Notes under the pieces: model-generated | The model's database searches: none | The model's input: only the letters and a program-made list of their open reading frames with translations | What the model was told of the DNA's origin: nothing | Assembly: GCA_030446715.1 (NCBI GenBank) | Contig: JAUJMU010000003.1 | Location: 596,093 to 660,092, forward strand | From: Cytophagales bacterium | GTDB taxonomy: Bacteria; Bacteroidota; Bacteroidia; Cytophagales; 172606-1 | Direction of reading: 5' to 3' | Length of the DNA stretch: 64,000 bases | Made by a program: the position numbers and the translations under genes | Part shown: positions 24,611 through 34,352 of the stretch, piece after piece | How positions within the stretch are numbered: the stretch's first letter is position 1 | Layout: each line of letters begins with the position of its first letter

Positions 24611-27600
24611 TTATTCCTGTATATCCACGGGAAAATACACATTGAATGACGTGCCCACCCCTTCGGTGCTTTCGGCCTCAATCATGCCGCCGGCATTTTC
24701 AATGATTCTCTTCACAATGTACAATCCCACGCCTGACCCTTCCACGTGGTCGTGAAAACGTTTGAACATCGTATATAGCTTCTCCTGCTGGGCTGCTGAA
24801 ATGCCCAGACCGTTGTCCTGCACCCGGAGAATCGCAAAGCCATCCCCCCGGGTGGTACTGATCCGGACCACTGGCGTCCGGTCGGGTGAGCGGTACTTGA
24901 TGGCGTTGGAAATCAGATTGTAGAGAATGCTTTGCAGGTTTTTTTGGGAAAAATGAATCTGCGGCACTTCCCGGAAATCGGCCTCTATCCGGGCACCGCT
25001 GCTCTCGATCATGTCGCGGATACTGGTCTGAATGTCAGCAAGCAGCGTCTGCAGGTTGATGGTGGTTTCATCTTCACTTACATTTTTCTGGATACGGGAA
25101 ATATCGGTCAGGGTCTGAATGGTTTTCTTGAAGGTTTCGATGGTGCCGGTGATCAGTTCCATGATGTACCCGATCCGTCCCTGTTCCGGCTGCACTTCCC
25201 GGTGCAGCTTCCTGACCAGGCCTTCCAGATTGATGATCGGGGCCTTGAGGTCGTGGGAGGCAGTGTAGACAAAATTGTCGAGGTCATTGTTGATGCGCAC
25301 CAGGTTATTGTTGGTCTGCTCCAGCTCCTCCTGCACCTGTTTGAGGCTGGTGAGGTCCACCAGCGACCCCAGCATCCGGCTGGGCATCCCGTATTCGTTC
25401 TGGAGCACGTATCCGCGGCCAAACACGTAGGCATACCCGCCGTCCACGCGCCGGAACCGGAATTCGTCGGCCCACTGCGTTTCGCCGGTATCAATGATGC
25501 GGTGCAGGTTGTTCATCACCCGCCCCTGGTCTTCGGGATGGAGGCGGCTGTACCACGAATCAATGCCTTTTTCCATTTCTTCGGGCTGCTGACCAAACAT
25601 CACCTTGTAGCCTTCGTTCCACCAGAGTTGGTTGGTGACCAGGTTCCAGTCCCAGACGGCGTCGTTGGTGGCCAGCGAAAGCAGCCGGAACCGTTCTTCA
25701 CTTACTGACAGGGCCGCAGTACGTTCGGCTACCCGGGCTTCCAGCTCATTGTTGAGGCGACGCAGCTTTTCTTCGGCCCGCTTCAGGTCCTGGTAAGCCT
25801 TGATGATCTTTTCCTGGTTCTGCCGCTTCTCGCTGATGTCGCTGAAGGTCACGGCAATGCCATCTTCCATGCGGACAGCCACAGTTTCAAACCAGCCTTT
25901 CACGCCTTCGTGTTCGTAGTAATGTTCGTGGTGCAGTGGTTTACCGGTTTCGGCCACTTTCACGTATCTGTCAAAGAGCCCTTCCCTGCCGTTGCCCGGC
26001 ATTACTTCCAGCAGCCGCCTGCCCTGAAGTTCTTCCCTTGGCCGGCCTACCATGCGGGCAGCAGCATCGTTGATCATGATCCACTGGAAGTCAACCACTT
26101 CACCCTGCCGGCTTCGTATGTTCCGGAAAGCCATGATGCCGCTCAGGGAACTGTTGAGCACGCCGTCCAGCAGGTTATTCAGCTGCCTGAGGGCCGTAAT
26201 GTTCACAAACGACACCACGGCGCCGTCAAGGGAATGGTCCAGCCGGATGTAGGGCTGGATGCGTACCAGATAATGTTTGCCGTCGGCTTCCTGTATTTCG
26301 GTCTCCCGGCTTTCTCCGGTTTCGGCCACGTACCGGATGTCCGCCACCAGATTTTTGTAGCGGGTTCTGAACGAAAAATGACTGATCGGCCGTCCGATGT
26401 CGGCGTCAATCAGGTTGATCAGCCCCAGCACGGAAGGTGTGTATTTGCGGATGATCAGGTCCCTGTCAATCACAATCTGCCCGATGTCGGTGCTGCGGAA
26501 GTAGTTGTTGAGGTTGTCGTTCAGTTCGATCAGTTCCCGGATCTTGAGCTGATGCTCCGCGTTGACGGTGTGCAGTTCCTCGTTCAGGGACTGAAGTTCT
26601 TCGTTGGTGCTCTGCAACTCCTCGTTGGAAGAGATCAGCTCCTCGTTGCTCGACTGGAGTTCTTCATTGGCCGTTTCCAGTTCCTCTACCGCGGAGTGCA
26701 GGTTCTCCTTGGTTTCCTTCAGTTCCCTTTCCAGCTCCTCCATCATTTCCGACCCGAATGGAGGCGAGAAATGAAGTCCGGCCTCCGTAATGGCTTTCCG
26801 GCTGGTTTTTTTCTTCGCCGAGCAGCACAAACAGGAACCGCTGCCCCTGGTCGGTATCGTTCAGGTAAGGCTTCACCACCACCCTGATTACCCTGATTTT
26901 GTTCCGGTACTGCACCTTTACGCGGTTGGTAGTTACCTTGGCGTTGATTTTGATGGCCTTCCGGACGGCCACGCCAATGGCAACCGACAGCGGATCGGGT
27001 ACCATCTTGAGCAGGCTGAAATCAAGCCGCTTTTCGGGCAGGCGCATGTACTGGTCGTAGTTGCCCACCGCGTGGATACCTCCAGCGTCTCATTGACGAA
27101 TATTCCTGCGTAGCCGAACTCTTCAGAAACAACTTCACTGAAAATGTCATAGATCCTGCCGTTGAGGGTCTGGCGCGGATTGCGGGGCGGCGGTGTGGAA
27201 ACGGTCCGGCCGGCGGCCGGGTACTTCGGCAGCGCGTACATATCCGACATCAGCTGGCGCGACGGCTGAATACTGCGGTAGATTTTCCACTTCTTGCTTA
27301 CTTCACTCAGCGCCCAGGACAGATCACCGGGGTTTTCGCTGGTACCCAGAAACAGGTAACCATTCGCATTGAGGGAAAAATGCAGAATAGCGAATATCTT
27401 TTTTTGCAACCCGTGGTTCATGTAGATGAGCATATTGCGGCAGCTCACCATGTCCATCTTGCTGTAAGGTGGGTCTTTGATGATGTTGTGCTGGGCGAAT
27501 ATGACCATTTTCCGCAGGTGCTGGCTCACCAGGTAGCCGTTTGCCTGGCGCGTGAAATAGTTGCTGAGCTGTCCGGGAGAAACATCCTTTTCGATCTGCT

Positions 27601-28738
27601 GGCTGTAAAAACCGCGGGAGGCTACCTCAATGGCATCGCGGTCCACGTCGCTGGCAAATATTTTCACATTCAGGTCCTTGCCGGTCCTTTCAAGGTACTC
27701 CGCTACCAGAATTGCCATCGAATAGGCTTCTTCGCCGGTGCTGCAACCGGCCACCCAGAACTTCAGCTGATCGCCGGGCAGTTTGTTCCCGGTGATGTCC
27801 GGAATTATTTTATTTTCCAGAATGTCGAAGGCTTCCCGGTCGCGGAAAAATTTGGTGACCCCGATCAGAAATTCCTTGCTGAGCAGGTCCAGCTCCACCG
27901 GATTGTCCTGCAGGTAGTGCAGGTAGCGGTCCAGGCGGAGTATATGGTGGCCGGCCATCCGGCGCAGAATCCGGCGCAGGATGGTGTGCCGTTTGTAAGA
28001 CGAGAAATCGTGAATGGTCGCCTGCCGGACCATTTCCAGAATTTCGGTGACGATCTTTTCTTCTTCGTCCGTCGTCAGACTGGTCAGGGAGTTTTCAGTG
28101 GCCCCGTGGCGGATGTAATTGAAAATTTCTTCGGCCATCAGTTCGGGCGGCAGCACAAAATCGGCGAACCCGGAGTGAATGGCGCTGTTGGGCATGCCGT
28201 CAAAACGGGCCGTAGCCGGGTCCTGCACGATGACCATGCCATCCGCTTTTTTAATGGACTCAATTCCCCTGGTACCATCCGAGCCGGTGCCGGACAGGAT
28301 GATGCCTATGGCGCAGCTGCCCTGGTCCTGGGCCAGCGAATGAAAAAACACGTCGATGGCATTGTTGGGTACGGCCGGCACATTCTTCTCAGTCAGGCGC
28401 AGCCGTTTGCTGCGGAGGGTGATGTGTTTTTTATTCGGGATCACGTACACGCAGTCGGGCATCAGCAGCATCCCGTCTTCGACTTCACTGACCTTCATCC
28501 GGGTGTGCTTGGTGAGCAGTTCGGCCATCAGGCTTTTGTAATCCGGCGAGAGGTGCTGGATAATCACAAAAGAAAAACTGGTATCCGGGGGCATGTTGTC
28601 GAAAAGTTCATGAATGGCCTCCAGACCACCCGCCGATGCACCGATTCCGATGATGTAATGCCCTCCGTAATTGCTGGTGGCCGTGTTATTCTTTTTTATG
28701 CCCGTGGCAGGTGCCGGCACATCTGCATCCATGCTCAT
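24611..28738 (-). CDS. CheB-CheR-PAS-histidine kinase fusion, two frameshifts
   Basis: One gene of about 1,375 codons is split by two indels, near 27080 and in an A-run near 26806. In order: CheB methylesterase without receiver (IGIGASAGGLEAIHELFDNMP, IILSGTGSDGTRGIESI), CheR methyltransferase (TILRRILRRM, VAGCSTGEEAYSMAIL, SCRNMLIYM), a coiled coil with NEELQSSNEELISSNEELQS repeats, PAS domains, and a HisKA/HATPase kinase (YTASHDLKAPI with phosphorylatable His, NLISNAIKYRSP, VQDNGLGIS, GVGLYIVKRI). It lies downstream of the phytochrome gene on the same strand and could be its kinase partner. The A-run indel suggests sequencing error rather than death. Confidence 0.85.
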
Positions 28739-28764
28739 TCTTTGTATAAACAGGTAATTAAGTA

Positions 28765-28805
28765 GTTATTGGTTATTGGTTATTGGTTATTGGTTATTGG
28801 TTATT
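28765..28805. repeat. Heptanucleotide tandem repeat (GGTTATT)
   Basis: About six copies of the 7-base unit GGTTATT lie between the phytochrome gene and the sensor kinase gene, 27 bases from the kinase start. Changes in copy number here could alter the leader or promoter spacing. Confidence 0.85.
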
Positions 28806-28879
28806 CGGCATTCCTTGTTCAATATCCGATATTTTGTTGTCTGTTAACAAAAGGCATTCAGGGAAAAGTAATTCGTAAT

Positions 28880-30433
28880 TCATTCTCTTTCATTCAGCAG
28901 CCGCTCCAGCACCAGCGTCCTGAGCGATTCGGCCGCCTCCAGCACCTCCGGCTGCCAGGGCTCGGAGTGGAGTCTTACCGTTTCCTGCCAGATGGCAAAC
29001 GAATTGCGGGGATGGTAACTCCGCCCGTCGGCCTCAAACCGGATCGCCTCGTTGGGATTACCGCCCCAATCCACCGTCTGGATTACCTCCGGCCGGAACC
29101 CCAGCAGGTACACCCCCCGCCGGGGCTCAAGGGGAATTGCCAGCAGGCCGCTCCCCCGTTCGGGATACAGTTCGCTTTCGGTAAAGATCATCGGCATCTG
29201 GTTACTCGCAAAGATGGCAAAACCTTGCCCGGAAAGCTGCAGCCAGTGCACCAGATTCTGAATCTGGCTCACCGACGGCGTAATCCCGGTGGTCTGCACA
29301 TTGCTTTCCCAGACAATAGCTGCCCCCCTGATATCAAACAGTTCCAGCAGTGCGTCGCCGTGGTCCATCAGGCCGGCAACAAAATTGGTCTGACCAAACA
29401 TATCCCTTACGAGCCGGGCCTGAATATCCTGCAGACGTGACTTAAAGAGCAGGCTCTTTTCGCGTTCTTTGGCCATGATCTGGCCCGCCAGAATACCGGC
29501 CAGCAGCTCAAAGGAGGAACGCATGGCAAAATCGGGGTGCCTCGGCGTCTTGTGGTGGCAGGAGATCAGTCCCCAGAGCCGGTTATCAATGATGATGGGC
29601 GTGGACATGGATGCCATCACCTGCATGTTGCGCAGATACTCCACGTGGACGTTGGGCACGCCCCGCAAGGTACTCTCCGAGAGGTCAGTAAAAGCCCTTG
29701 TGATCGGATTGACCACGGGCCTGAGCCGCACCGGCGTAAATTCCCGGTCGGGTATGAGGCGGTACGGATTGCGGTAGTACAGTTCACGGGTTTGCCTGGG
29801 GACGTCAGACGCCGGAAACCGCAGTCCGAGGTAGGGCTCCAGGTCTTCTTCACGGGCTTCGGCCAGCACGGTGCCGTTCCAGAGGTCATCAAAGCGGTAG
29901 ATCATCACCCGGTCGAAGCCGGAAAGCTGCCGGATCTCGAGGGCGGCAATCCGGCAGATAGATTCCACATCGGAAGCTTCCTTCAGGGCCGCTGTTATAT
30001 ACTTTACTTCCTGGTAGGCAGTCATAAAAGATTCTTCGGCCACCCCAACCACTTCTTCCAGCTCCAGCAGCACGTAGTTGCTTTTAGGGTGTACGGAGGC
30101 CACGTACCTGACATCCCCGCGGGGGGTGTTTAAGGTGATGTCCATCGGAATGCGGTCCCGGATTCCCCAGCGGTCTATCTTTTTACGCAATTCAGTGGCC
30201 TGGCTTTCCGGCATAAAATCGGAAATGTTGCTGTTGAGCATCTGCCCGGGCAGGATGCCGGCTTTTTCCCCGATGTTTTCGCTGATCTGAGCTACCTGCA
30301 GGGTTTCCTTGTTGAGTACAAGCAGCACCCCGTGGGGCTGGATAAGGTTGATCAGGTGTAAGGGAATGCTTCCGCAGAATTCGGAATCGTACTGATGAAT
30401 AAGGGTATGTTTTACTTCCGGGTTTGCATCCAT
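28880..30433 (-). CDS. bphP: Bacteriophytochrome photosensory core (PAS-GAF-PHY) without kinase
   Basis: This 517-residue red/far-red light sensor probably binds biliverdin through Cys20 (SEFCGS, 11 residues before IQPHGVL), the place used in bacteriophytochromes. The GAF domain has FPASDVPRQTRELYYRNPYR, the conserved PASDIP-type motif with Asp. The PHY domain has WGGNPNEAI and the tongue motif HPRNSFAIWQETV. The protein stops right after PHY, so no histidine kinase or other output is attached. It overlaps the heme oxygenase gene by 22 bases. The sensor kinase fusion gene follows 141 bases downstream. Confidence 0.9.
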   Translation of the reverse strand: MDANPEVKHTLIHQYDSEFCGSIPLHLINLIQPHGVLLVLNKETLQVAQISENIGEKAGILPGQMLNSNISDFMPESQATELRKKIDRWGIRDRIPMDITLNTPRGDVRYVASVHPKSNYVLLELEEVVGVAEESFMTAYQEVKYITAALKEASDVESICRIAALEIRQLSGFDRVMIYRFDDLWNGTVLAEAREEDLEPYLGLRFPASDVPRQTRELYYRNPYRLIPDREFTPVRLRPVVNPITRAFTDLSESTLRGVPNVHVEYLRNMQVMASMSTPIIIDNRLWGLISCHHKTPRHPDFAMRSSFELLAGILAGQIMAKEREKSLLFKSRLQDIQARLVRDMFGQTNFVAGLMDHGDALLELFDIRGAAIVWESNVQTTGITPSVSQIQNLVHWLQLSGQGFAIFASNQMPMIFTESELYPERGSGLLAIPLEPRRGVYLLGFRPEVIQTVDWGGNPNEAIRFEADGRSYHPRNSFAIWQETVRLHSEPWQPEVLEAAESLRTLVLERLLNERE

Positions 30434-30984
30434 TGTTCTAATTTTAAAAAAGTTTCGTTTGCGGCTGTAATGATCTCTTCATCAGCCCCATGGGCCGCTC
30501 CGAAAGCCTCCATGCAGGCCCCGAAGGCCTTCCACTTAGCGCCGGTTTGGGGGCCGTATCCGTAAAAAAACGAAGCTCCCGACGTTTTGTCCAGGTGCAG
30601 TTCCTTTCTGACCACCGAATAAATAAACTTTCCGCCCAGCGTGGAGCCTTCCATTACGTAAAGGCATCCGAAAGCCTGGGCCGCCGTCCGGATTTGGGGA
30701 AGATCTTCGCAAATGCTTAATTCAGTAGTTTTGCGGAGTGTATTTATGTCGTTCAACAACAACCCGGCCTTGCGGCGTTCCGTATAATCGGGAAGCCACG
30801 CGGAAATTTCCGGAAATGCCCCGGTGACTTTTTCAAGAGGATGGAAGTATCCGAAAAATTTGACCAGAATTCTTAGATATGTATCCCGGTCAATCCGTTG
30901 CCGGGCGAAGCATGTCAGCAGCGGACTGTTTTCGAGCCGGGTATGGTTTTCCGCTGTACGGCCACGGATTTCTTTAAGCAGCAT
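30412..30984 (-). CDS. bphO: Biliverdin-producing heme oxygenase
   Basis: The 190-residue protein opens heme to biliverdin IX-alpha, the phytochrome chromophore. It starts MLLKEIRGRTAENHTRLENSPLL; the His in ENHTRLE is the expected heme ligand. QAFGCLYVMEGSTLGGKFI matches the distal helix signature (YVxxGSTLGG) of bacterial heme oxygenases. The end overlaps the start of bphP, the standard arrangement for a coupled bphO-bphP operon, which makes light sensing the clear context. Confidence 0.9.
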   Translation of the reverse strand: MLLKEIRGRTAENHTRLENSPLLTCFARQRIDRDTYLRILVKFFGYFHPLEKVTGAFPEISAWLPDYTERRKAGLLLNDINTLRKTTELSICEDLPQIRTAAQAFGCLYVMEGSTLGGKFIYSVVRKELHLDKTSGASFFYGYGPQTGAKWKAFGACMEAFGAAHGADEEIITAANETFLKLEQWMQTRK

Positions 30985-31053
30985 AGGATCAGATGAGGCA
31001 CTTTCTCCGGCGGGTACCGGACCAGATTTTGAGAGAATCTTTGAATTAATTGT

Positions 31054-31074
31054 TTTGTATACGAAAGATACAAA
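31054..31074. promoter_or_regulatory. Inverted repeat in the divergent bphO/regulator spacer
   Basis: TTTGTAT, seven bases, ATACAAA lies in the 143-bp space between the divergent bphO and response-regulator genes. On the minus strand TATCTTTC is close to the Bacteroidota -7 consensus TAnnTTTG. It may be an operator serving both genes; this is inferred from position only. Confidence 0.4.
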
Positions 31075-31127
31075 CCGTTGTTAAGTTAAAGTTAAGATTT
31101 CCTTTGCCTTTCAACAGCTGCCTGTTA

Positions 31128-31556
31128 ATGAAAAAATTAGATTGTATTCTTTTGATTGACGACAACAAAGCAACCAATTTTCTTCACGAAACCCTCATTG
31201 AAGAATTAGATGTGGCAAAAAACATAGCCGTTGAGTACAACGGCCGCGATGGTCTTGCCTTTCTGGAGGGATACTGCAACAACGGAAGGTGCCCCGAGCT
31301 GATTCTGGTGGATATACACATGCCGGTGATGGACGGTTTTGATTTTCTGGAAGGCTACCAGCAGCGGCTTTTCCACGAGAAGTACGACTCGCTTGTGGTG
31401 ATGCTGACTACCTCCACCAATCCGCGCGATGTTGACCGGATTGAAGAAATCGGTTTTGTTGAGTACCTGTCCAAGCCACTCACCGAAGAACACGTCATCA
31501 CGCTGGTGGACAAGTACTCCAGCGGCACCAACCGCAAGGTGCTGAAAACTTCATGA
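31128..31556 (+). CDS. CheY-like response regulator (Rcp1 type)
   Basis: A stand-alone receiver domain of 142 residues. It shows the acid pair in LLIDDNKATN, the phospho-acceptor Asp in LILVDIHMPVMDGF, the Thr in VVMLTTSTNPRD and the Lys in EYLSKPL. The form NPRDVDR and the lack of an output domain resemble regulators that work with phytochromes and with other Cytophagales histidine kinases. It is divergent from bphO. I chose the ATG at 31128 since the upstream codons do not match the family. Confidence 0.85.
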   Translation: MKKLDCILLIDDNKATNFLHETLIEELDVAKNIAVEYNGRDGLAFLEGYCNNGRCPELILVDIHMPVMDGFDFLEGYQQRLFHEKYDSLVVMLTTSTNPRDVDRIEEIGFVEYLSKPLTEEHVITLVDKYSSGTNRKVLKTS

Positions 31557-31618
31557 TGAGCCGTCTTGCCTGGTATCACCGGTTTTTAACCAGCATATTG
31601 CAGGCGTAAAACCTGCGT

Positions 31619-32167
31619 ATGACAACCCGCGTGTTCCCACTGGAGATCAAACCCTTAAACCTGTCCCACGCTGCCGTTCTGCAGAAGCTGGCCGACCACC
31701 CGGCCATATCCGCCACGACCCGTATCCCCTACCCTTACCCACCGGGGCAGGCTGAAAAATTCATCCGGGTCCGGATGCAGGAACGCAGGCGGGGGCAGTC
31801 ATTCACCTTTGCCATCCGGCACAACAAGCAGGTGGTGGGCGTTTGCGGACTGATCGGAGTCACCCCTGACCGCCGGGCTGAACTTGGTTACTGGATCGGG
31901 GTCCCTTACTGGAGAAGCGGATTTGCCAGCCGGGCAGTGGCAGAAGTTCTTGCCATCAGTTTTGGCAGCCTGGCCATGCAGGAAGTATACGCCCGATGCC
32001 TCTCCACCAACACCCCGTCGCGGCGGGTACTGGAAAAAAACGGCTTCCGGCCGGGCAGTTCCGGGCCGCACGACATCCCGCACTGGCCGAAGGAAGTGCT
32101 GATGGTTACCTACCGGCTGCCGCAGGCCGGGTACAAGGGCACAATGGGGCTACTGCCGCAGCCGTAA
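31619..32167 (+). CDS. GNAT-family N-acetyltransferase (RimJ/RimL type)
   Basis: The 182-residue protein starts LEIKPLNLSHAAVLQKLADHP and has FTFAIRHNKQVVGVCGLIGVTPDRRAELGYWIGVPYWRSGFASRAV, a typical acetyl-CoA-binding region, then EVYARCLSTNTPSRRVLEKNGF. These are the features of the RimJ/RimL group that acetylates protein N-termini or small molecules. The substrate is unknown. The gene starts 62 bases after the response regulator and may be read together with it. Confidence 0.82.
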   Translation: MTTRVFPLEIKPLNLSHAAVLQKLADHPAISATTRIPYPYPPGQAEKFIRVRMQERRRGQSFTFAIRHNKQVVGVCGLIGVTPDRRAELGYWIGVPYWRSGFASRAVAEVLAISFGSLAMQEVYARCLSTNTPSRRVLEKNGFRPGSSGPHDIPHWPKEVLMVTYRLPQAGYKGTMGLLPQP

Positions 32168-32289
32168 TACCGCCCCACGATACCATTCCAAATCTCTCTT
32201 TGCAGAAAATTATCCCCTGACAGATCCCGGATTTCCCGCCACAACTCTTTTTTCAATGGTATCTTTACTTCGCTTAGCTTAACTGTCAT
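32110..32289 (-). CDS. Possible small protein overlapping the acetyltransferase gene
   Basis: The frame starts at ATG 32289, next to the recQ leader, and reads MTVKLSEVKIPLKKELWREIRDLSGDN, then a short C-terminus inside the acetyltransferase gene. The first half looks like a folded polar protein, while the second half is likely noise from the overlapping gene. It could be a truncated antitoxin-like gene. Evidence is weak. Confidence 0.25.
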   Translation of the reverse strand: MTVKLSEVKIPLKKELWREIRDLSGDNFLQREIWNGIVGRYYGCGSSPIVPLYPACGSR

Positions 32290-32307
32290 TGTCGCATCTA
32301 CCGCCGT

Positions 32308-34215
32308 ATGTCTTCCATTCATGTCATACTGAAGCAATACTGGGGTTACGATACGTTCCGGCCCGTTCAGGAAGAAATCATCCGGTCGGTGCTGGAAGGA
32401 AAAGATACCCTGGCCCTGCTCCCCACGGGCGGCGGCAAGTCAGTGTGCTTTCAGGTGCCGGCCATGATCCTGCCGGGCATCTGCATTGTGATTTCCCCGC
32501 TGATTGCGCTGATGAAAGACCAGGTAGAGGGGCTGAAGAAAAAAGGCATTCCGGCGGTAGCCATTTATTCGGGCATGAACCGGCGCGAGATCGACATTGC
32601 CCTCGATAACTGCGTGTATGCGGGCATCAAGTTTCTGTACGTTTCACCCGAACGGATACAGACGGAACTCTTTATTGAACGCTTCAGGCAGATGCAGGTC
32701 TGCCTGCTGGCCGTGGACGAAGCCCATTGCATCTCGCAGTGGGGCTACGATTTCCGGCCGCCCTACCTGGAGATTGCCGGGTTGCGCGACCTCGTGCCGA
32801 AGGTGCCGGTAATTGCCCTTACGGCCACCGCTACCCGTACCGTGCAGCAGGATATTACCGAAAAGCTCCGCTTCCGCAACGGTCAGCTTTTTCAGAAGAG
32901 TTTTGCGCGGCCGAATCTTTCTTATTCCGCCTTTCCGGAGGAAAATAAGGAGCGGAAACTGCTCCAGATCCTGCGCAATGTACCCGGCACGGCAGTGGTG
33001 TACGTGCGGAACCGCAAGCGGACGCAGCAACTTTCGGCGATGCTCAACCAGAACGGCGTCAAGGCTGATTTTTACCACGCCGGCCTCGAAAGTGCCCAGC
33101 GGTCAGCCCGGCAGGACAACTGGATTCACAACCGGACCCGCGTGATTGTGGCCACCAATGCTTTCGGGATGGGCATTGATAAACCCGACGTGCGGGTGGT
33201 GGTACACATGGACCTGCCTGACACCCTGGAAGCCTATTATCAGGAAGCTGGCCGTGGGGGCCGCGACGAGAAGAAAGCCTACGCCGCAGCCCTCTACCAC
33301 CCCTCCGACATTGAAGACCTGCGCCAGCGGATCGTACTGACTTATCCTTCCGAAGCCCTGCTCCGGAAAGTGTACCAGGCCCTTGCCAATCAGTACCAGC
33401 TGGCGGTAGGCAGCGGCTTTCTGGCCAGCTACGAATTTGATATTGAGTCTTTTCAGAAAAACTATCAATTGCCGGCCCTCGAAACCTTCTATGCCCTCAA
33501 AAGGCTGGAAGAGGCCGGTTTTATACAGTTGAACGAAGGATTTCACAGCCCCTCAAAACTGCATTTTGCCGTTGACAAAAAGGGGCTCTACGAATTTCAG
33601 ATTGCCAATGCCGCCTACGATCCGCTGATCAAGCTGATCCTGCGCATGTACGGCGGAGAGGTGTTTTCGAACTTCATACCCGTTTCGGAGGGGCAGATCG
33701 CGCGTAATCTGGGCGCTGACCCGGTTCTGACCGGAAAAATGCTGGACCTGCTCGGGCAAGCCGGTATCGTGGTTTACGACCGGCAGAAAGACAAACCCCA
33801 GATCACCTTTACCACCGAACGGTACGACACCGCGCGGCTGCCGCTTGACATCCGCGGCATCAACGCGAGACGCGAACGGGATGAGCAGAAGGCAGAGGCC
33901 GTGATCCGCTACATGACGAGCCACGAACGTTGCCGGACGGCGATGCTGCTGGAGTATTTCGACGAAATCACCGACCAGGCCTGCGGCGTTTGTGACAATT
34001 GCCTCCGGCGCAAAAAGGACGCGGCTTCAGCCGACCCCTACATTCACCAGCGCAGCCAGATTCTGCTGGCACTGGCGGGTCAGGAAGTGAGCCTGCAGAC
34101 ACTGGTGAGTCAGTTGGGGCAAAAGGACGAAAACCTGCTGCTGCAGACGATCCGCGAAATGGCCGGCGCCGGGGAGATTCAGGTGCTGGACAATGGCAAT
34201 GTGAGGAGGGGTTAG
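32308..34215 (+). CDS. recQ: ATP-dependent DNA helicase RecQ
   Basis: This 3'-5' helicase has a role in recombination and fork repair. It shows motif 0 (YWGYDTFRPVQEEII), Walker A (LPTGGGKSVCFQ), the DEAH box (VDEAHCISQWGYDFRP), motif III (ALTATATRTV), and motifs V-VI (VATNAFGMGIDKPDVR, QEAGRGGRDE). The zinc site of the RQC region is CRTAMLLEYF...CGVCDNC, with four Cys. The length is 635 residues. A C-terminal HRDC domain is not evident. Adjacent genes give no repair context. Confidence 0.93.
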   Translation: MSSIHVILKQYWGYDTFRPVQEEIIRSVLEGKDTLALLPTGGGKSVCFQVPAMILPGICIVISPLIALMKDQVEGLKKKGIPAVAIYSGMNRREIDIALDNCVYAGIKFLYVSPERIQTELFIERFRQMQVCLLAVDEAHCISQWGYDFRPPYLEIAGLRDLVPKVPVIALTATATRTVQQDITEKLRFRNGQLFQKSFARPNLSYSAFPEENKERKLLQILRNVPGTAVVYVRNRKRTQQLSAMLNQNGVKADFYHAGLESAQRSARQDNWIHNRTRVIVATNAFGMGIDKPDVRVVVHMDLPDTLEAYYQEAGRGGRDEKKAYAAALYHPSDIEDLRQRIVLTYPSEALLRKVYQALANQYQLAVGSGFLASYEFDIESFQKNYQLPALETFYALKRLEEAGFIQLNEGFHSPSKLHFAVDKKGLYEFQIANAAYDPLIKLILRMYGGEVFSNFIPVSEGQIARNLGADPVLTGKMLDLLGQAGIVVYDRQKDKPQITFTTERYDTARLPLDIRGINARRERDEQKAEAVIRYMTSHERCRTAMLLEYFDEITDQACGVCDNCLRRKKDAASADPYIHQRSQILLALAGQEVSLQTLVSQLGQKDENLLLQTIREMAGAGEIQVLDNGNVRRG

Positions 34216-34352
34216 GGGGTTGGGGTAGGCACTGTCTTTTTCAAACTAAAATTTTCTGTCCGCTTTTGCTATTCCACGGCTACTATCAAATCAGTCAGTC
34301 TCCGCCCATCGTCAGCACCTGGGATGATGCCGCCCTCCGGCACCTGGCGGCG

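Noticed and set aside
27380..28765. A 461-codon plus-strand frame opposite the CheB/CheR part
   Set aside because: The His- and Val-rich sequence has no domain and mirrors the catalytic regions of the real gene.
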